A stretch of 12,837 nt of DNA from Ochromonadaceae sp. CCMP2298. Its lineage: Eukaryota > Sar > Synurophyceae > Ochromonadales > Ochromonadaceae. Under the pieces are notes generated by a model that saw nothing but the letters and a program-made list of their open reading frames with translations, did no database searches and was not told the DNA's origin. Both the position numbers and the translations under genes were made by a program. Below are positions 1 through 9,426 of this stretch, in pieces (position 1 is the first letter of the stretch; each line of letters starts with the position of its first letter). Location of the stretch: positions 1-12,837 of the forward strand of contig MU634370.1 of NCBI GenBank assembly GCA_026770595.1, in the 5' to 3' direction.

Positions 1-3000
1 ACGTTGGGGGCGACCAAGACCCTGGGCAAGACCCGTAATGCGAAAGACCCCGACACAGCCCACACGGGTGCCCACGCAGACCCTTCGCTGGTCAAGGGCT
101 GGAACAGGCGCCTAGGCGTGCTGTACTTCGGATCGGACCTGCCCCAGGTACGGCTAGTGTGTGGGTAGAATGACATAAAAGGGCCGCATGTCTCATTTTA
201 TCACGATTGCCCTACCCAAATCTGGTCTTTTCACCTCAAACATACGCTAACTGGTCTTTTTTCTAAAACCCACTTTATGGTGTATCTAACTGCCCCTCGA
301 TTACGCCTCTCAGGAGTACCAGCTAGGCTGTCTGCAGTCGCTGGAGCTGGTGCGCGAGCAGGGCAGGTGCAACGCCCTCGTGGACGCGGTGGTGGCCCAG
401 GAGAGCGCGGTCAAGCTGCGCAGGCTGGACGGCCGCTACAAGAAACTCATCGACGCAATCACAACCTACGGGGAAACGCAGGCGGGGATGGTGGCCCAAG
501 CTTCTGCCAATGTGGGCGACTTCTTCCTTGCCACGGCGAAAATCGTGAGTCGAACCCCCTTTTTCAATACTATATACGCATTAAATCCCCTCTTTCAATA
601 CTATATTTGCATTAAACCCTCTTTACTATATACGCATTAAACCCCCTCTTTACTATATTCGCATTAAACCCGCTCTTTCAATACTATATTCGCATTAAAC
701 CCCCTCTTTACTATATTCGCATAAAACCCTCTCTTTCAACACAAGGTGGAGCACCACCGCGCGGAGCAGAAGTCCCTGGAGGACAAGTCAGCAGACGAGA
801 TCTGGGACCTCAAGGAGGAGTTTCGCTTCGAGAGGGAGGACCGCGAGGCGTCCTACGAGTTGGCCTGCCAGAAGATCAGGGAGGCCACGAAGTCCGAGGT
901 GCTGCAGGAGAACTTCCAGGAGGTGTTGGCAGTGCTGGAGGGCACCCAGACCAGCTACCGCACCTACCACTCCAGCGCCTGCTTCGCCAACGACCGCTTC
1001 CCGCTCTACCTGTCACACGAGTTTAGACTCTATCTGGACACCCTCTCTAGAAACTTCTTCCTGCAGCCCGACGCGCAGCACCAAATCGTGCAGGAGTACG
1101 AACGCGTGTTCGATCAGACTGTGCGCTTCAACCGCAAGTTGATGGAAACCCCCATGGGAATTGAGCGACTGCCCCTACCCCAGGACCCTGCCCTGCCGCA
1201 AGACCTAGACCTGTCCCCATCCGAGGTAGAGGAGGTAGAGGAGGGAGAGGAGAGTGTAAGAGGCGAGTCCGGTGTGGAGGTGGCTCCCCCCTCGCCCCAG
1301 GCCTTCCGCAGCCCCAATATGGACGCCGTACCCCCCCCCGAGGACGTCTTCACCGGCGCCTTCTATCGCACTGTGACTGAGAATGGCGTGGTGTTCCGAT
1401 TCAAGAACGAGGATGGAGCCTTCTGCCCGCCCGAGCCCGCCCCCGAGGCTGTGGAGGCTGTGGGGGCTGTGGGGGCTGTGGGGGGTGCAGGGGACGGTGC
1501 AGACGGTGCAGGTGCAGATGGTGGTGCAGGTGCGGCGGCTCTGGCTCTGCTCAGGGCCCCGCACAGCGAGTGCATATACGTCACGGCCCTCTCGAGGCTG
1601 CCCCTGTGCGCTGCGGAGGTGGGGCTGCTGCAGGAAGACGATTTGGATGAGTACGAGGCAGCCATGGCCAAGCACTTCCTGGACTTGGGGGACCTTGAGG
1701 AGGCTCCAGAGGTGGTGGAGGTGAAGGGAAAGAAGCCGCCAGTGGAGGAGGGGCCGCCGCACCCGCTCAGGGCCCTGTCCCCCAGCCAGCTGGAGGTTTA
1801 CGCGCAGACCAAAAGCCTCGCGGCACGGGTCAAAAAGCGGCTCGCGGTGGAGGCGGAGGCGGCATATATATTTGCGCACCCGCCGCTGACCCCCCAGGGA
1901 ACGACGTGGGTTTTGGTGGTGGAGGTGGGAGCAGAGCGGGTGCGGGCACTGGTGGGGGGTATCCGCGACAGTGTCATTGTGGATGCGGAGAGAGAGGCAT
2001 GCAGACGCACGCACTTCGCGGAGAAGCAGGCGCACTTCGCGAAGACGGAGCTGACCGACCACCTAGAGGACCAGATTCGCAACCACTGGCCGCGCCGGGG
2101 GCGGGTGGAGACGCAGATAAAGCAGCCCCGAGAGGCGGAATTGCTGGGCCACAAGGAGAAGACTTGGAGGCACATAGCCCTCATACAGCAGAAGATGATC
2201 CACGCCATGGAGACCTTTGACACCCTCTATGCGGCCGGGAAGGCCGAGTGCGACGGCTACATCACCGACATGGCAGGCCAGCGCAACTCCCTCTCCGGCG
2301 ACTTTAAAAACCTCGCATTTCTGCAGGCCATCGACGTGCGCGCGCGCGGCATCTCGCAGTCCTTCGAGGCCGCGGTGCAGGCACGGGTGGCGCAGCTGCA
2401 CCAGCTGGCGCAGGAGGAGACACACGCAATAGCCTTCTTCTCGCGCGACTTTCGCAAGATCTGTCCGCCGCAGGTGGCGGGCGCGGAGGGGGGCTACAGC
2501 GCATCGGAGATAACGGAGATCGAGCAGCTGGTGGAGGGGCAGTGTGCGGAGATCGAGGCCGTGTCGGCCGAGTGGGTGGAGGGCATCAGGCGCCTGGAGG
2601 AGCAGCAGCAGCAGAGCTGCAAGTGCCAGGAAGAGTTTTCCGCAAAGTACAAAAAGTGCACACAAGACGTAGCCATGTCTGAGGGATTGGGGCAGAAATA
2701 CGGCGCCCCGCGGAGGCGCGCACAGGAGCGGATCCGCACAGAGGTGGGCAGGGACGAGCGCGCTGCGGGGGGGCTGGACGCCCTGTTGGCGAAGTTGGAG
2801 TTCTGCTGCGCTGAGGTGGAGCGGGTTTTGAGCTCGGGGGACTATCCCGAGGTGGACGAGGGTGTGGGTGGGGCGGAGCTGCAGCAGTGCACGGCAAGCT
2901 GGGACCTGCTGGTGCAGGTGCGAATTACGGCGCAGCAGCGCGTCACGTACCTGCGCGTGGTAGAGGGGGCCACACCCCCGCTGCCCGATCTGCCTTGGAT

Positions 3001-4321
3001 GCCGCAGGACCGAGCTCTGTCCTGGGGTGGGGCGGGGGCGGGCGGGGCGGCGGAGCTTGCGGCGCTAGTGGCTGACGCGCCCCAGCAGACGCTCGAAGAG
3101 GTGTTCGAGGAGGTGGACAGGGTGTGCAGGAAGGAGACGAGAGACCTCTACACCAGCGAGGGGCTAGGCGCCGTGCTGGGCGAGGGCGGCGTGCCCGCAG
3201 CCCTGCAGCAGTGGCTGGCAGAGAGCCGGGACAAACTTTTGGGGCGGGGGGGGCACCGAGAGAGAGCGTGGAAACGACTGTGGGCTCAGGTGGCACGCTC
3301 TGAGGACGTGCTGGCCAGGCGCCTCGTTGCCAAGGACGTGGCCAAGGATGGCCCCCCCGCCCTGGGGGATGGGGATGGGGGGGATGGGGGGGATGGGAGA
3401 GAGGAGGAGTCCAAGTACACCACCCGTCTAGGCGTACCCGCCATATGTCTACGCTCTATGACCGCCGCCTTCATCGAACTCGCACGGCTGGACAAGCAGC
3501 AGAAGGTGGCGGAGTTCGGGAAGCTGCTGGCTGTGTGGGAGAAGGGCCGCGAGAAGCACGAGAGACTGCTGCGGCCCCGCCTGGGCTCACCAGATCTAGC
3601 CGACGAGCTGACCGAGCTGGATCTAAAGGAGAGCCAGCGCTCGAAGGAGCTCGTGGAGCATGTGGGGAGGTTCCGCACGCTCCTGGTGCGCAGCCAGACA
3701 GACCACCTGAAGGCGTTTTTCGAGGACGCGGCGCTGTGCGGGGCGGGCCTGCTGCAGCTGCTGGACTCGACCCTGCGCCAGGAGCAGCTGCAAGTGCCGC
3801 CCGACACGGCCATCCCCAAGAAGCACATGACGCTCAAGAAGCTGCGCAAACAGCAGCGCATCCGCGAGGCGGTCTCGCAGGGCGCCGAGGACCGGTCGCA
3901 GACCCGCCACTGGGATGGGATCGACGCGCAGCACACTGCTGCTGTGGTCAGGGGGGCGGAGGATCTGGTGCTGGATCTGGGGTCCGACCCAAAGGATACC
4001 GCCGCCGCGCCACCCCCGGGGTCCCCAGACAAGGGCAAGAAGGGTGCACCGAAGGCACCTCCCTCCGAGGCCGCCCCCTCGCTGCTGAGTGACGCCTGGG
4101 GGCAGGCGTTGAGGGAGAAGAGCGCAGCGAGGGGTCTGGTCAGCACGGCGCACCGCATCGTGGTGGCGGAAAGAGACGCGGCGGTGGCGCGGTTCACGCA
4201 GTACATAGGCGCCACTTTCGAGGAGGTGCGGGCGGATTACGACCTGGTGCTGCGCCAAGAGGTCAGCTGGATCGAGCGATGGAACAGGCAGGTAGATATG
4301 CTCCGGAGAGGAAACGTTTAA
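1..4321 (+). CDS. CCDC180: Large coiled-coil protein, CCDC180-like (5' end outside window)
   Basis: Three exons can be joined in one frame: 1-147, 314-544 and 746-4321, with stop TAA at 4319-4321. Both introns are phase 0. The visible 1317 residues are rich in Glu, Gln, Arg, Leu and Ala, with long helical charged stretches typical of coiled coil and no membrane segment. Low-complexity inserts interrupt the helices: an acidic run near residues 280-300, an Ala/Gly/Val/Asp tract near 360-395, and a Gly/Asp tract near 1000. Two blocks look conserved: one around 568-606 containing NHWPRRGRVETQIKQPREAE, and one around 1064-1104 containing RLLRPRLGSP. From memory of the family, order and style fit CCDC180 (DUF4455 then DUF4456), a protein linked to cilia and flagella whose molecular role is not established. 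The name is an inference without a database search; another ciliary coiled-coil family is possible. The start codon lies upstream of the window. The last exon is unusually long (1191 codons) for a gene with short upstream exons. Confidence 0.62.
148..313 (+). other. Intron in the CCDC180-like gene
   Basis: Donor GTACGG follows CCCCAG at 147 and the acceptor is CTCTCAG ending at 313. It is phase 0, and the flanking codons read ...SDLPQ / EYQLG.... CTAAC at 286-290, 23 nt before the acceptor, is a good branch-site candidate. Stop codons inside the segment support its removal. Confidence 0.85.
545..745 (+). other. Intron in the CCDC180-like gene, built of a minisatellite
   Basis: Donor GTGAGT at 545 and acceptor CACAAG ending at 745; phase 0, joining ...LATAKI to VEHHRAEQ.... 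Nearly the whole intron is a tandem repeat, described separately. Confidence 0.85.
555..745 (+). repeat. Minisatellite, six 25-32 bp units plus a partial unit
   Basis: Units start at about 555, 587, 617, 642, 669 and 700, with a truncated unit at 727-745 that supplies the acceptor. The core reads C-run, CTCTTT, optional CAA, then TACTATATTCGCATTAAA. Long units (30-32 bp) carry the CAA segment; short units (25-27 bp) lack it. Confidence 0.9.
3024..3051 (+). other. G-quadruplex-forming candidate in coding strand
   Basis: Five G runs of 4, 4, 5, 3 and 4 are separated by single T or C bases from 3024 to 3047, then GG pairs. It encodes a Gly/Ala-rich stretch of the CCDC180-like protein. Confidence 0.6.
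3364..3397 (+). repeat. G-run/AT repeat in coding strand (G4 candidate)
   Basis: G runs of 5, 4, 7, 7 and 3 are each separated by AT. In frame they encode a Gly/Asp tract of the CCDC180-like protein. It is a simple-sequence coding repeat and a strong G-quadruplex candidate. Confidence 0.7.
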
Positions 4322-4416
4322 TCTTTACCTGTATAATGGAAAAATAGAAGATATTGCCAACGAAAATACATTTGCTTCGGGAATCCGGGTAAGGGGGCAT
4401 TAGCCGCACTTGCGTC

Positions 4417-4442
4417 CGTACAGTACGTACAGTACGTACAGT
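4417..4442. repeat. 9-bp tandem repeat CGTACAGTA, 2.9 copies
   Basis: Units lie at 4417-4425, 4426-4434 and 4435-4442 (partial), with no mismatches. It lies in the convergent spacer, about 100 bp after the stop of the CCDC180-like gene. Confidence 0.85.
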
Positions 4443-4550
4443 GGGTTCGACAGGTGTCCTCAATGCCGAGGATGTATAATAAAGTGACGCTCTTCAGTGC
4501 CCGAAAACCCTATTTTCTGTTCGCAAAGCGCCAATGTTTCGCTAATTTGG

Positions 4551-4619
4551 CGTCGTTGCACACAAATTTGTGAACCACTCTTCTGCTGATTCAGATCCAT
4601 AAAGTCGTGTGTAACGACG
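4551..4619. repeat. Inverted repeat, 13-bp arms, stem-loop candidate
   Basis: Left arm CGTCGTTGCACAC at 4551-4563 pairs with GTGTGTAACGACG at 4607-4619 with one G/T-type mismatch; the spacer is 43 nt. A perfect 12-bp palindrome, CACAAATTTGTG, overlaps the left arm at 4561-4572. It could be a folded element in either 3' UTR. Confidence 0.55.
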
Positions 4620-4786
4620 ACAAAAATGGAGACACATACGAGCAATTTGAATAGGGAATCCGGGCACTTGAAAAATTCTCGCTTCGGAGCTCCGATTATC
4701 CCGCCTTAGTTACATATAATACAGTATACTGACCGCACAATAGTCCTTCAAACTTTACTATTAATAGAGAAACGCATCTGCCTGCG

Positions 4787-7700
4787 TTAGTCCGTGGTGC
4801 GTCTGTTCTTGCGCCTGGACCCCACCGCACTAGTCGCTGACCTCTTGTTCGGAGCACCCATAGACATCTCAGCCTCCTCAGCCTCCTCCCGCTCTTGTAG
4901 TGGCGCGAAGAGCACAGGCAGGTCTTCCTCATCATCATCTTCATCTTCCACCTCCATGTCAGAAACCGGCCCCCTCTCGACCCTCTTCTGCCCCCTCTCG
5001 ACTCTCTGCTGAGGCAGCAGGGCCATTTTCGAAGTGAAGTAGCCGAGCAGATAGGAGGCCTGCTGGAGGCGGTCGAGGCGCTGGTAGTGCCTCTGGGAGT
5101 AGGACAGCAGCGCCGGCAGAGCCTCCACCACCGGCCGGCGCAGAACCAGCTCGCTGGCGCGGGCGACGCGCAGCAGAGAGTAGAGCAGCATCTGGCAGGG
5201 GTAGCAGTAGCGCGCATTGGTGTTCCACTCTGGCAGGTAGCTGGCCACCCTGTCCAGCTGCTCGGGGCTGAATGACCGCACATAGGGGTCCAGGCGGCGC
5301 GACCAGTCACTCTCGAAAGGTTTTTGTACCAGCTCCCCAGCTCTGGAGGATTGGGGGGGTTTGTCGGCTTCCAGAATGGCGGTCAGGATCTGCAACACCT
5401 TGAGGGAGTGGCCCAGCTCCAGGGCCGCCTTGAGGGCCTTGCCGTAGTGACCCGCCCGCATGTGGTTCTGCATCTGCTGCTCCACCACCAGGGCGTCTTC
5501 CCTCTCTCGCATCTGCAGCAGCGCGTCTTCCTCGGTAGCGTCTTTCCACAGCACCAGTCTGGAGTCACTCCCGCCCGAGAAGAAGAACAGCCCCCCCGAC
5601 TGCCCCCCCTCACCCTGCTCGGGGTCGGCCCGATCGGTTTCTAGGCACTCCAGGGCCCAGATGCGGTCTGAGTGCTCGTCCAGCGTGGCCTCGCATTCCC
5701 CCGTGCGCACGGTCCACAAGCGGATGAGGCCGTCGGCCCCCGCGGAGAGCAGCTGCGCGCCCCGGTTGACGAACTTGACGGCCAGCACAGAGGCCGTGTG
5801 GCCCTCGAAGGTGCGCAGCAACACGTGGTCTACGGCGGACCACAGACGCACCGTGCGGTCCCCCGCGCAGCTGGCCAGCACCTTGTCCACGGGCGAGAAG
5901 GCGACCTAAGCGTGTGTGTTAGGAGAGAGAGGCAGGATAAGTGTGGAAAATACAAAGTCAACCTTGAAACCATACCTTCCACACGCCCCTCTTGTGCCCG
6001 CGCAGAGTGGCTACTGGCGACAGGTCCGTTGTGCGCCAGAGACGCACGGTCTTGTCCTGCGAGGCAGAAGCGACCAGCGCGTCGTTAGGGGACAGCGCGA
6101 CGGAGTTGATGTCTTTGTCGTGGGCCCGCACACTGTGCGAGGCTGACAGTGCGCTCTGTTTGGAGTCCAGGGCGTGCACTGGCAGGGCCCAGCGCTTGAG
6201 GATCTTGTCCGCCCCCCCGCTGACCACGAAGGCCCCCCTGGATGCGTAGGTGGCGGGGCAGGTGGAGAGGGTGACCGCGCCCACGGCGTCTGTGTGCCCC
6301 ACACAGACCGCTACGCACTGGCGGCTGCCCAGGCTCCACACGCGGCACTGGTGGTCCTTCGAGGAGGTCACTAGCCAGAGTCTGAGAGGTAGGTGGAATA
6401 AGAATATGTTAGGGTGTTAGGGTGCAAGAGTGTTGATCGACATACAATACAAGGGATGGGGAGGACTGAGGAGCAGAGTAGACTATACTGTGATACAAAC
6501 GAAAGATGGCAAGGAGAAGATTGAGGACAACGCAGATAATTATCCCCCTGCGTCATTTTAACGCGTGGGGGCTGCGCGTCACACCCAGTTCCTGTCCCCA
6601 CCCAAGGGGGTGGAGATACTATAGCACACGTATTGACCGGGTCGCGGACACTGGAAGGGGAGGCACTAGGTGCTGGTTCCCCTGCCGCAGTCGGATCGGC
6701 TTCGAAGCGTGCAGAGGTTCAATGTTCTATGTAGACACACTAGCACACACACACACACACACTCACAAACACACACACACTCATACACTCACACACACAT
6801 TTTCACACACAGTTTTATAAAGGGACTAGGCTTACCCGTCCGGACTAGCCGCCACGGATAGCACGATGTCCCGGTGTCCCTCCAGCAGCGTGCAGGAGAA
6901 GCGCTCGTCGATCACGCGCACCTGCGACGAGTTCGTAACCATCGCCAGTCGGAAACACATCCCCCCTAAGGGCCCCCCTGCCCCCTTTATGGGGGGAATA
7001 AGGGCCAGGTCGAGGATCTCACCCTGGCTGCCGATCAGCAGACTGGCGGGCTCGATGCTCTGCAGGTCGCTGCTGTTGGCCGCGGCGTGGAGCTGCTTTA
7101 GATATTGCGGGAAGGCAGAGCTGCGGGGGGGGGGGGGAGATGAGAGGGGAGAGATGAGAGGGGAGAGATGAGAGGGGAAGAGATAAAATCAGATTGGGGG
7201 TACGGGGGCGAAAATCACAGGAACTTGGAGAGGGAAGCAGTGGGGGATCTGTGGCGTAACTTACATATCGTAGCTGCACAAGTTGTACTCCTTCGTCACG
7301 GTGAGCAGCTGCTGCGTGGAGGGGAGGTAGTGCAGAGAGCTAACCCCCCGCAGCGTATCTACGTCATTGCCTTGCCCCGCTCTGGTATGCGCGTCTCCCA
7401 GGGTCACTTGAGGCCTCCCGGGAAGGCCACGGAGCGCAGGCGAGAGGGGGAAGTGCAGCAGCGGTGTGATCGAAAAAGTACCCGCCATGACCAGGTGGAA
7501 GAACTTGAGCACGCCGCTCCCTCCAGCAGTAACCAGCACGTTCGAAGAAGTCACCCCCCCCCTGATTTGCTCACTGCCCCCAGTGAGTATCTGCTCGCCA
7601 TGCTGTTTGCTGAGAAACACGAGCGCCTCGAGCTCCTCCAGGATCGGCACTGTCTGCAGGTGTACGTACTTTCGCGTGAGGTACACGTTCACCACCTGAA

Positions 7701-8908
7701 CAGAGAAGATAAGAGGACAGAGACAAGAGAACATCAGTGGGGAAGAGGAGAAGACGTGTCAGCATAAAGACGGAGATGTGGATTTCTAAAAACACAGCCA
7801 GAACACTGGATTAGGATATCATGTATATAATATCTTTTTGGTATATCCCCACTTTCCTTCAGTGAGTGCATAGGAGGCAGCGGCGCTGATATGGTCGGGG
7901 AGGATGTTCTATGGTTCTATGTAGCATCCGAACAATTCTGATATTCTCATTGGCGGAGAAACCAGATATCATGGATGCATGAACACATACTATACATAGA
8001 TGTCATGGACGCACGAACACATAATACACATATTACATGCCTTGCAGTTCTCAAACAAGGCAGTCACATATACGCATAAACATGCACATGTGCGGGACCT
8101 GAACCCTTTCAATTCGTCGTGTAATGGTACCCATCGCATGCCCCAAGTACAACCCACAGCACCCACCACCAAGAAAACGTACCTTGTCTCTCCCACACGA
8201 GGCCAGCAGCACACCATCGGCGCTGACAGCCACTGCGGTGGGCAGGCTGACGTGCTCGCGCAGGGCGGCCTCTGCCTTGCTCTTGGAGAGGTCGAACACG
8301 CGCACGCAGTTGTCCTCCCCACAGCTGACCAACCGCGGCGGACCTCCCAGGGGGGCGTAGAACTGTACCAAGCGCACTATGTCGGTGTGCTCCTTGAAGC
8401 TGTGAGTGCAGAACCCACCCGCCAGATCCCACACCTTTACAGAACGGTCTGCCGAACCCGTGGCCAGTAGTGTACCCGAAGGGTCCAGCGCCATGCACAG
8501 GATGGGCATATTTCCCGCCTTGATGGTGCGCATACATATGGCTATTGGGTCAGTACTGTCACTTTTACTGCTACTGCCGCTACTCGATCTGGCATCCCCA
8601 CCCTCCTCAGTCGCGAAACTGTAGTGATGGAGGACAGACTTTTGCGTCGCCACCACGATCTCCTCCTTCGTGGGGTGGCAGCAGAAGCAAACTACAGGAT
8701 TGGCTTCCGCTTCCTTCTCGGGGAGAAGCGACCGCGACTTCGTCCCCTTGGTGCCGTCCAGGTCCACAATGCTAACATTGCCTTCGAATAGACAGACAAT
8801 ACGGCTTTCCGACAGTGGAACTTCGACCTTTCCGCCTCCATAGAAGGGGTTGGAGAACCTGTGCACCTTCCAGACTTTGCTTAATCCATCGTTCGTCTGC
8901 TTCAGCAT
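4787..8908 (-). CDS. UTP13: UTP13/TBL3, WD40 subunit of the small-subunit processome
   Basis: Five exons on the minus strand join without a stop: 8908-8183, 7695-7265, 7120-6836, 6381-5976 and 5905-4787, giving 988 aa with stop at 4789-4787. UTP13 is a subunit of the UTP-B complex of the nucleolar SSU processome, which assembles on pre-18S rRNA. The N-terminus with PFYGGGK (21-27) matches the start of TBL3. WD repeats fill two propellers to about residue 735, with GSADRSVKVWD (151-161), HDKDINSVALSPND (568-581) and ASASQDKTVRLW (585-596). The UTP13 C-terminal domain follows at about 738-916, with WNTNARYC at 843-850 like human WNTNSRHC. The ATG at 8908 is the only in-frame ATG upstream of the conserved start. 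Human and yeast proteins are about 810-820 aa; the extra length comes from a Ser-rich insert (104-119), a Gly-rich insert near 705-722, an acidic tract (932-944) and a basic tail. The nuclear localisation role of the tail is inferred. Confidence 0.95.
5906..5975 (-). other. UTP13 intron 4 (70 nt)
   Basis: On the sense strand, AAG/GTATGG to CGCTTAG/GTC, phase 0. It joins ...RGVWK to VAFSPVDK, which restores a canonical WD repeat. CTAAC (plus 5918-5922) lies about 12 nt before the acceptor. Confidence 0.92.
6382..6835 (-). other. UTP13 intron 3 (454 nt)
   Basis: Sense donor GACGG/GTAAGC and acceptor CTCTCAG/ACTCTGG, phase 2. The joined codon GG+A gives SPDGLWLVTSSKD, a normal WD strand. Two CTAAC branch-site candidates (plus 6408-6412 and 6416-6420) sit about 26-38 nt from the acceptor. 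The rest holds a CA/GT microsatellite; no gene is seen in it. Confidence 0.92.
6734..6811. repeat. Interrupted CA/GT dinucleotide microsatellite
   Basis: CA-rich tract with T, A and AT interruptions. The longest pure runs are at about 6744-6762 and 6771-6780. It lies within UTP13 intron 3 and reads as GT repeats in the transcript. Confidence 0.95.
7121..7264 (-). other. UTP13 intron 2 (144 nt)
   Basis: Sense donor GATAT/GTAAGT and acceptor CCGCAG/CTCTGCC, phase 2. The joined codon AT+C gives ...LCSYDISAFPQYLK. Its 3' half is a C/T-rich tract ending in 13 consecutive C residues before GCAG. Confidence 0.92.
7125..7180. repeat. G13 homopolymer plus three 14-bp repeats
   Basis: Plus strand: 13 G at 7125-7137, then AGATGAGAGGGGAG at 7138-7151 and 7152-7165, and a third near-identical copy from 7166. 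In the UTP13 transcript this is the polypyrimidine tract of intron 2. Confidence 0.9.
7696..8182 (-). other. UTP13 intron 1 (487 nt)
   Basis: Sense donor GACAAG/GTACGT and acceptor CTGTTCAG/GTGGTG, phase 0. It joins LLASCGRDK to VVNVYLTRK, matching the GRDK motif of UTP13 proteins. The body is AT-rich with a short imperfect repeat; no gene is seen in it. Confidence 0.93.
7966..8023. repeat. Two 24-bp imperfect direct repeats
   Basis: Copies at 7966-7989 and 8000-8023 differ at three positions, with shared core TCATGGA and GAACACATA. They lie within UTP13 intron 1. Confidence 0.8.
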
Positions 8909-8919
8909 CTTCCTCGCAT
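8902..8919 (-). promoter_or_regulatory. Short upstream ORF overlapping the UTP13 start
   Basis: On the sense strand an ATG at 8919-8917 opens a five-codon frame (M-R-G-R-C) that ends in TGA at 8904-8902, just inside the UTP13 coding region. It is in another frame from the main ATG, 11 nt downstream. Whether the transcript includes it is unknown. Confidence 0.4.
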
Positions 8920-9426
8920 TCGCAGTGCAAAGTCGGAGGGATAGTGCGCGTAGCCGAACAGAAGGGGGAACAGTAATGGAGCAACAGATGAATATGAGTC
9001 GGCAAGGCCAAGCTATCAGCAGATCAGCCCAAGACGTCAAGACTTTGTTGGGAGGGCGGAGCGCCAGTCATCCTTGAGAGCGGTCTTGGCGTCCACACCT
9101 AGGAACCTACCAATACTGGCGTCGGCTATGTGCAAAAAATGAATGTCAGTGCGTAATATCTGTGACAACTTGCGATTTGCGGGTCCGCCGAAATCAACTG
9201 ACGGTATCGGTACTAAAAAAACGCCAAAAACACTAGCCAAAACCGCCTAAAAAGAAACTTAATTCACTTTTTTATTGATATATGTCAATGTTAAGTCCCT
9301 TTTTAATATCATTTTAGTACTGTAATATTAGTATTGCACATTTCAAAAACTAGTGTTTGATTGAAGTTGGATTGGTTTCAAAATCCATCACCCAAACCTC
9401 ACTCAATACCTTTTTTTTGAAGATGA

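Larger units (their letters stand above)
4322..4786. other. Convergent intergenic spacer with 3' ends of both genes
   Basis: This is the stretch between the stop codons of the CCDC180-like gene (plus) and UTP13 (minus). AATAAA at 4478-4483 could serve polyadenylation of the plus-strand gene. No AATAAA is visible for the minus-strand gene between 4680 and 4786; a minus-strand TGTAA (plus 4710-4714) is a weak alternative. The 11-mer GGGAATCCGGG occurs at 4379-4389 and 4654-4664. No convincing gene is seen. Confidence 0.6.

Noticed and set aside
1205-2062. Long open frame on the minus strand (285 codons)
   Set aside because: It lies opposite the CCDC180-like exon, is rich in His, Leu, Arg and Cys without domains, and is explained by GC-rich codons of the sense gene.
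3286-4215. Long open frame on the minus strand (309 codons)
   Set aside because: Also antisense to the CCDC180-like exon, with Ser/Arg/Ala-rich low-complexity content and no recognisable motif.
6408-6422. TTAGGG-like telomere repeat
   Set aside because: Only two imperfect copies; on the transcript strand they read CTAAC at branch-point distance from an acceptor, a better explanation.
9037-9240. Possible extra upstream exon of UTP13
   Set aside because: The reconstructed protein already starts at the usual N-terminus of the family, and the segment resembles no part of UTP13.
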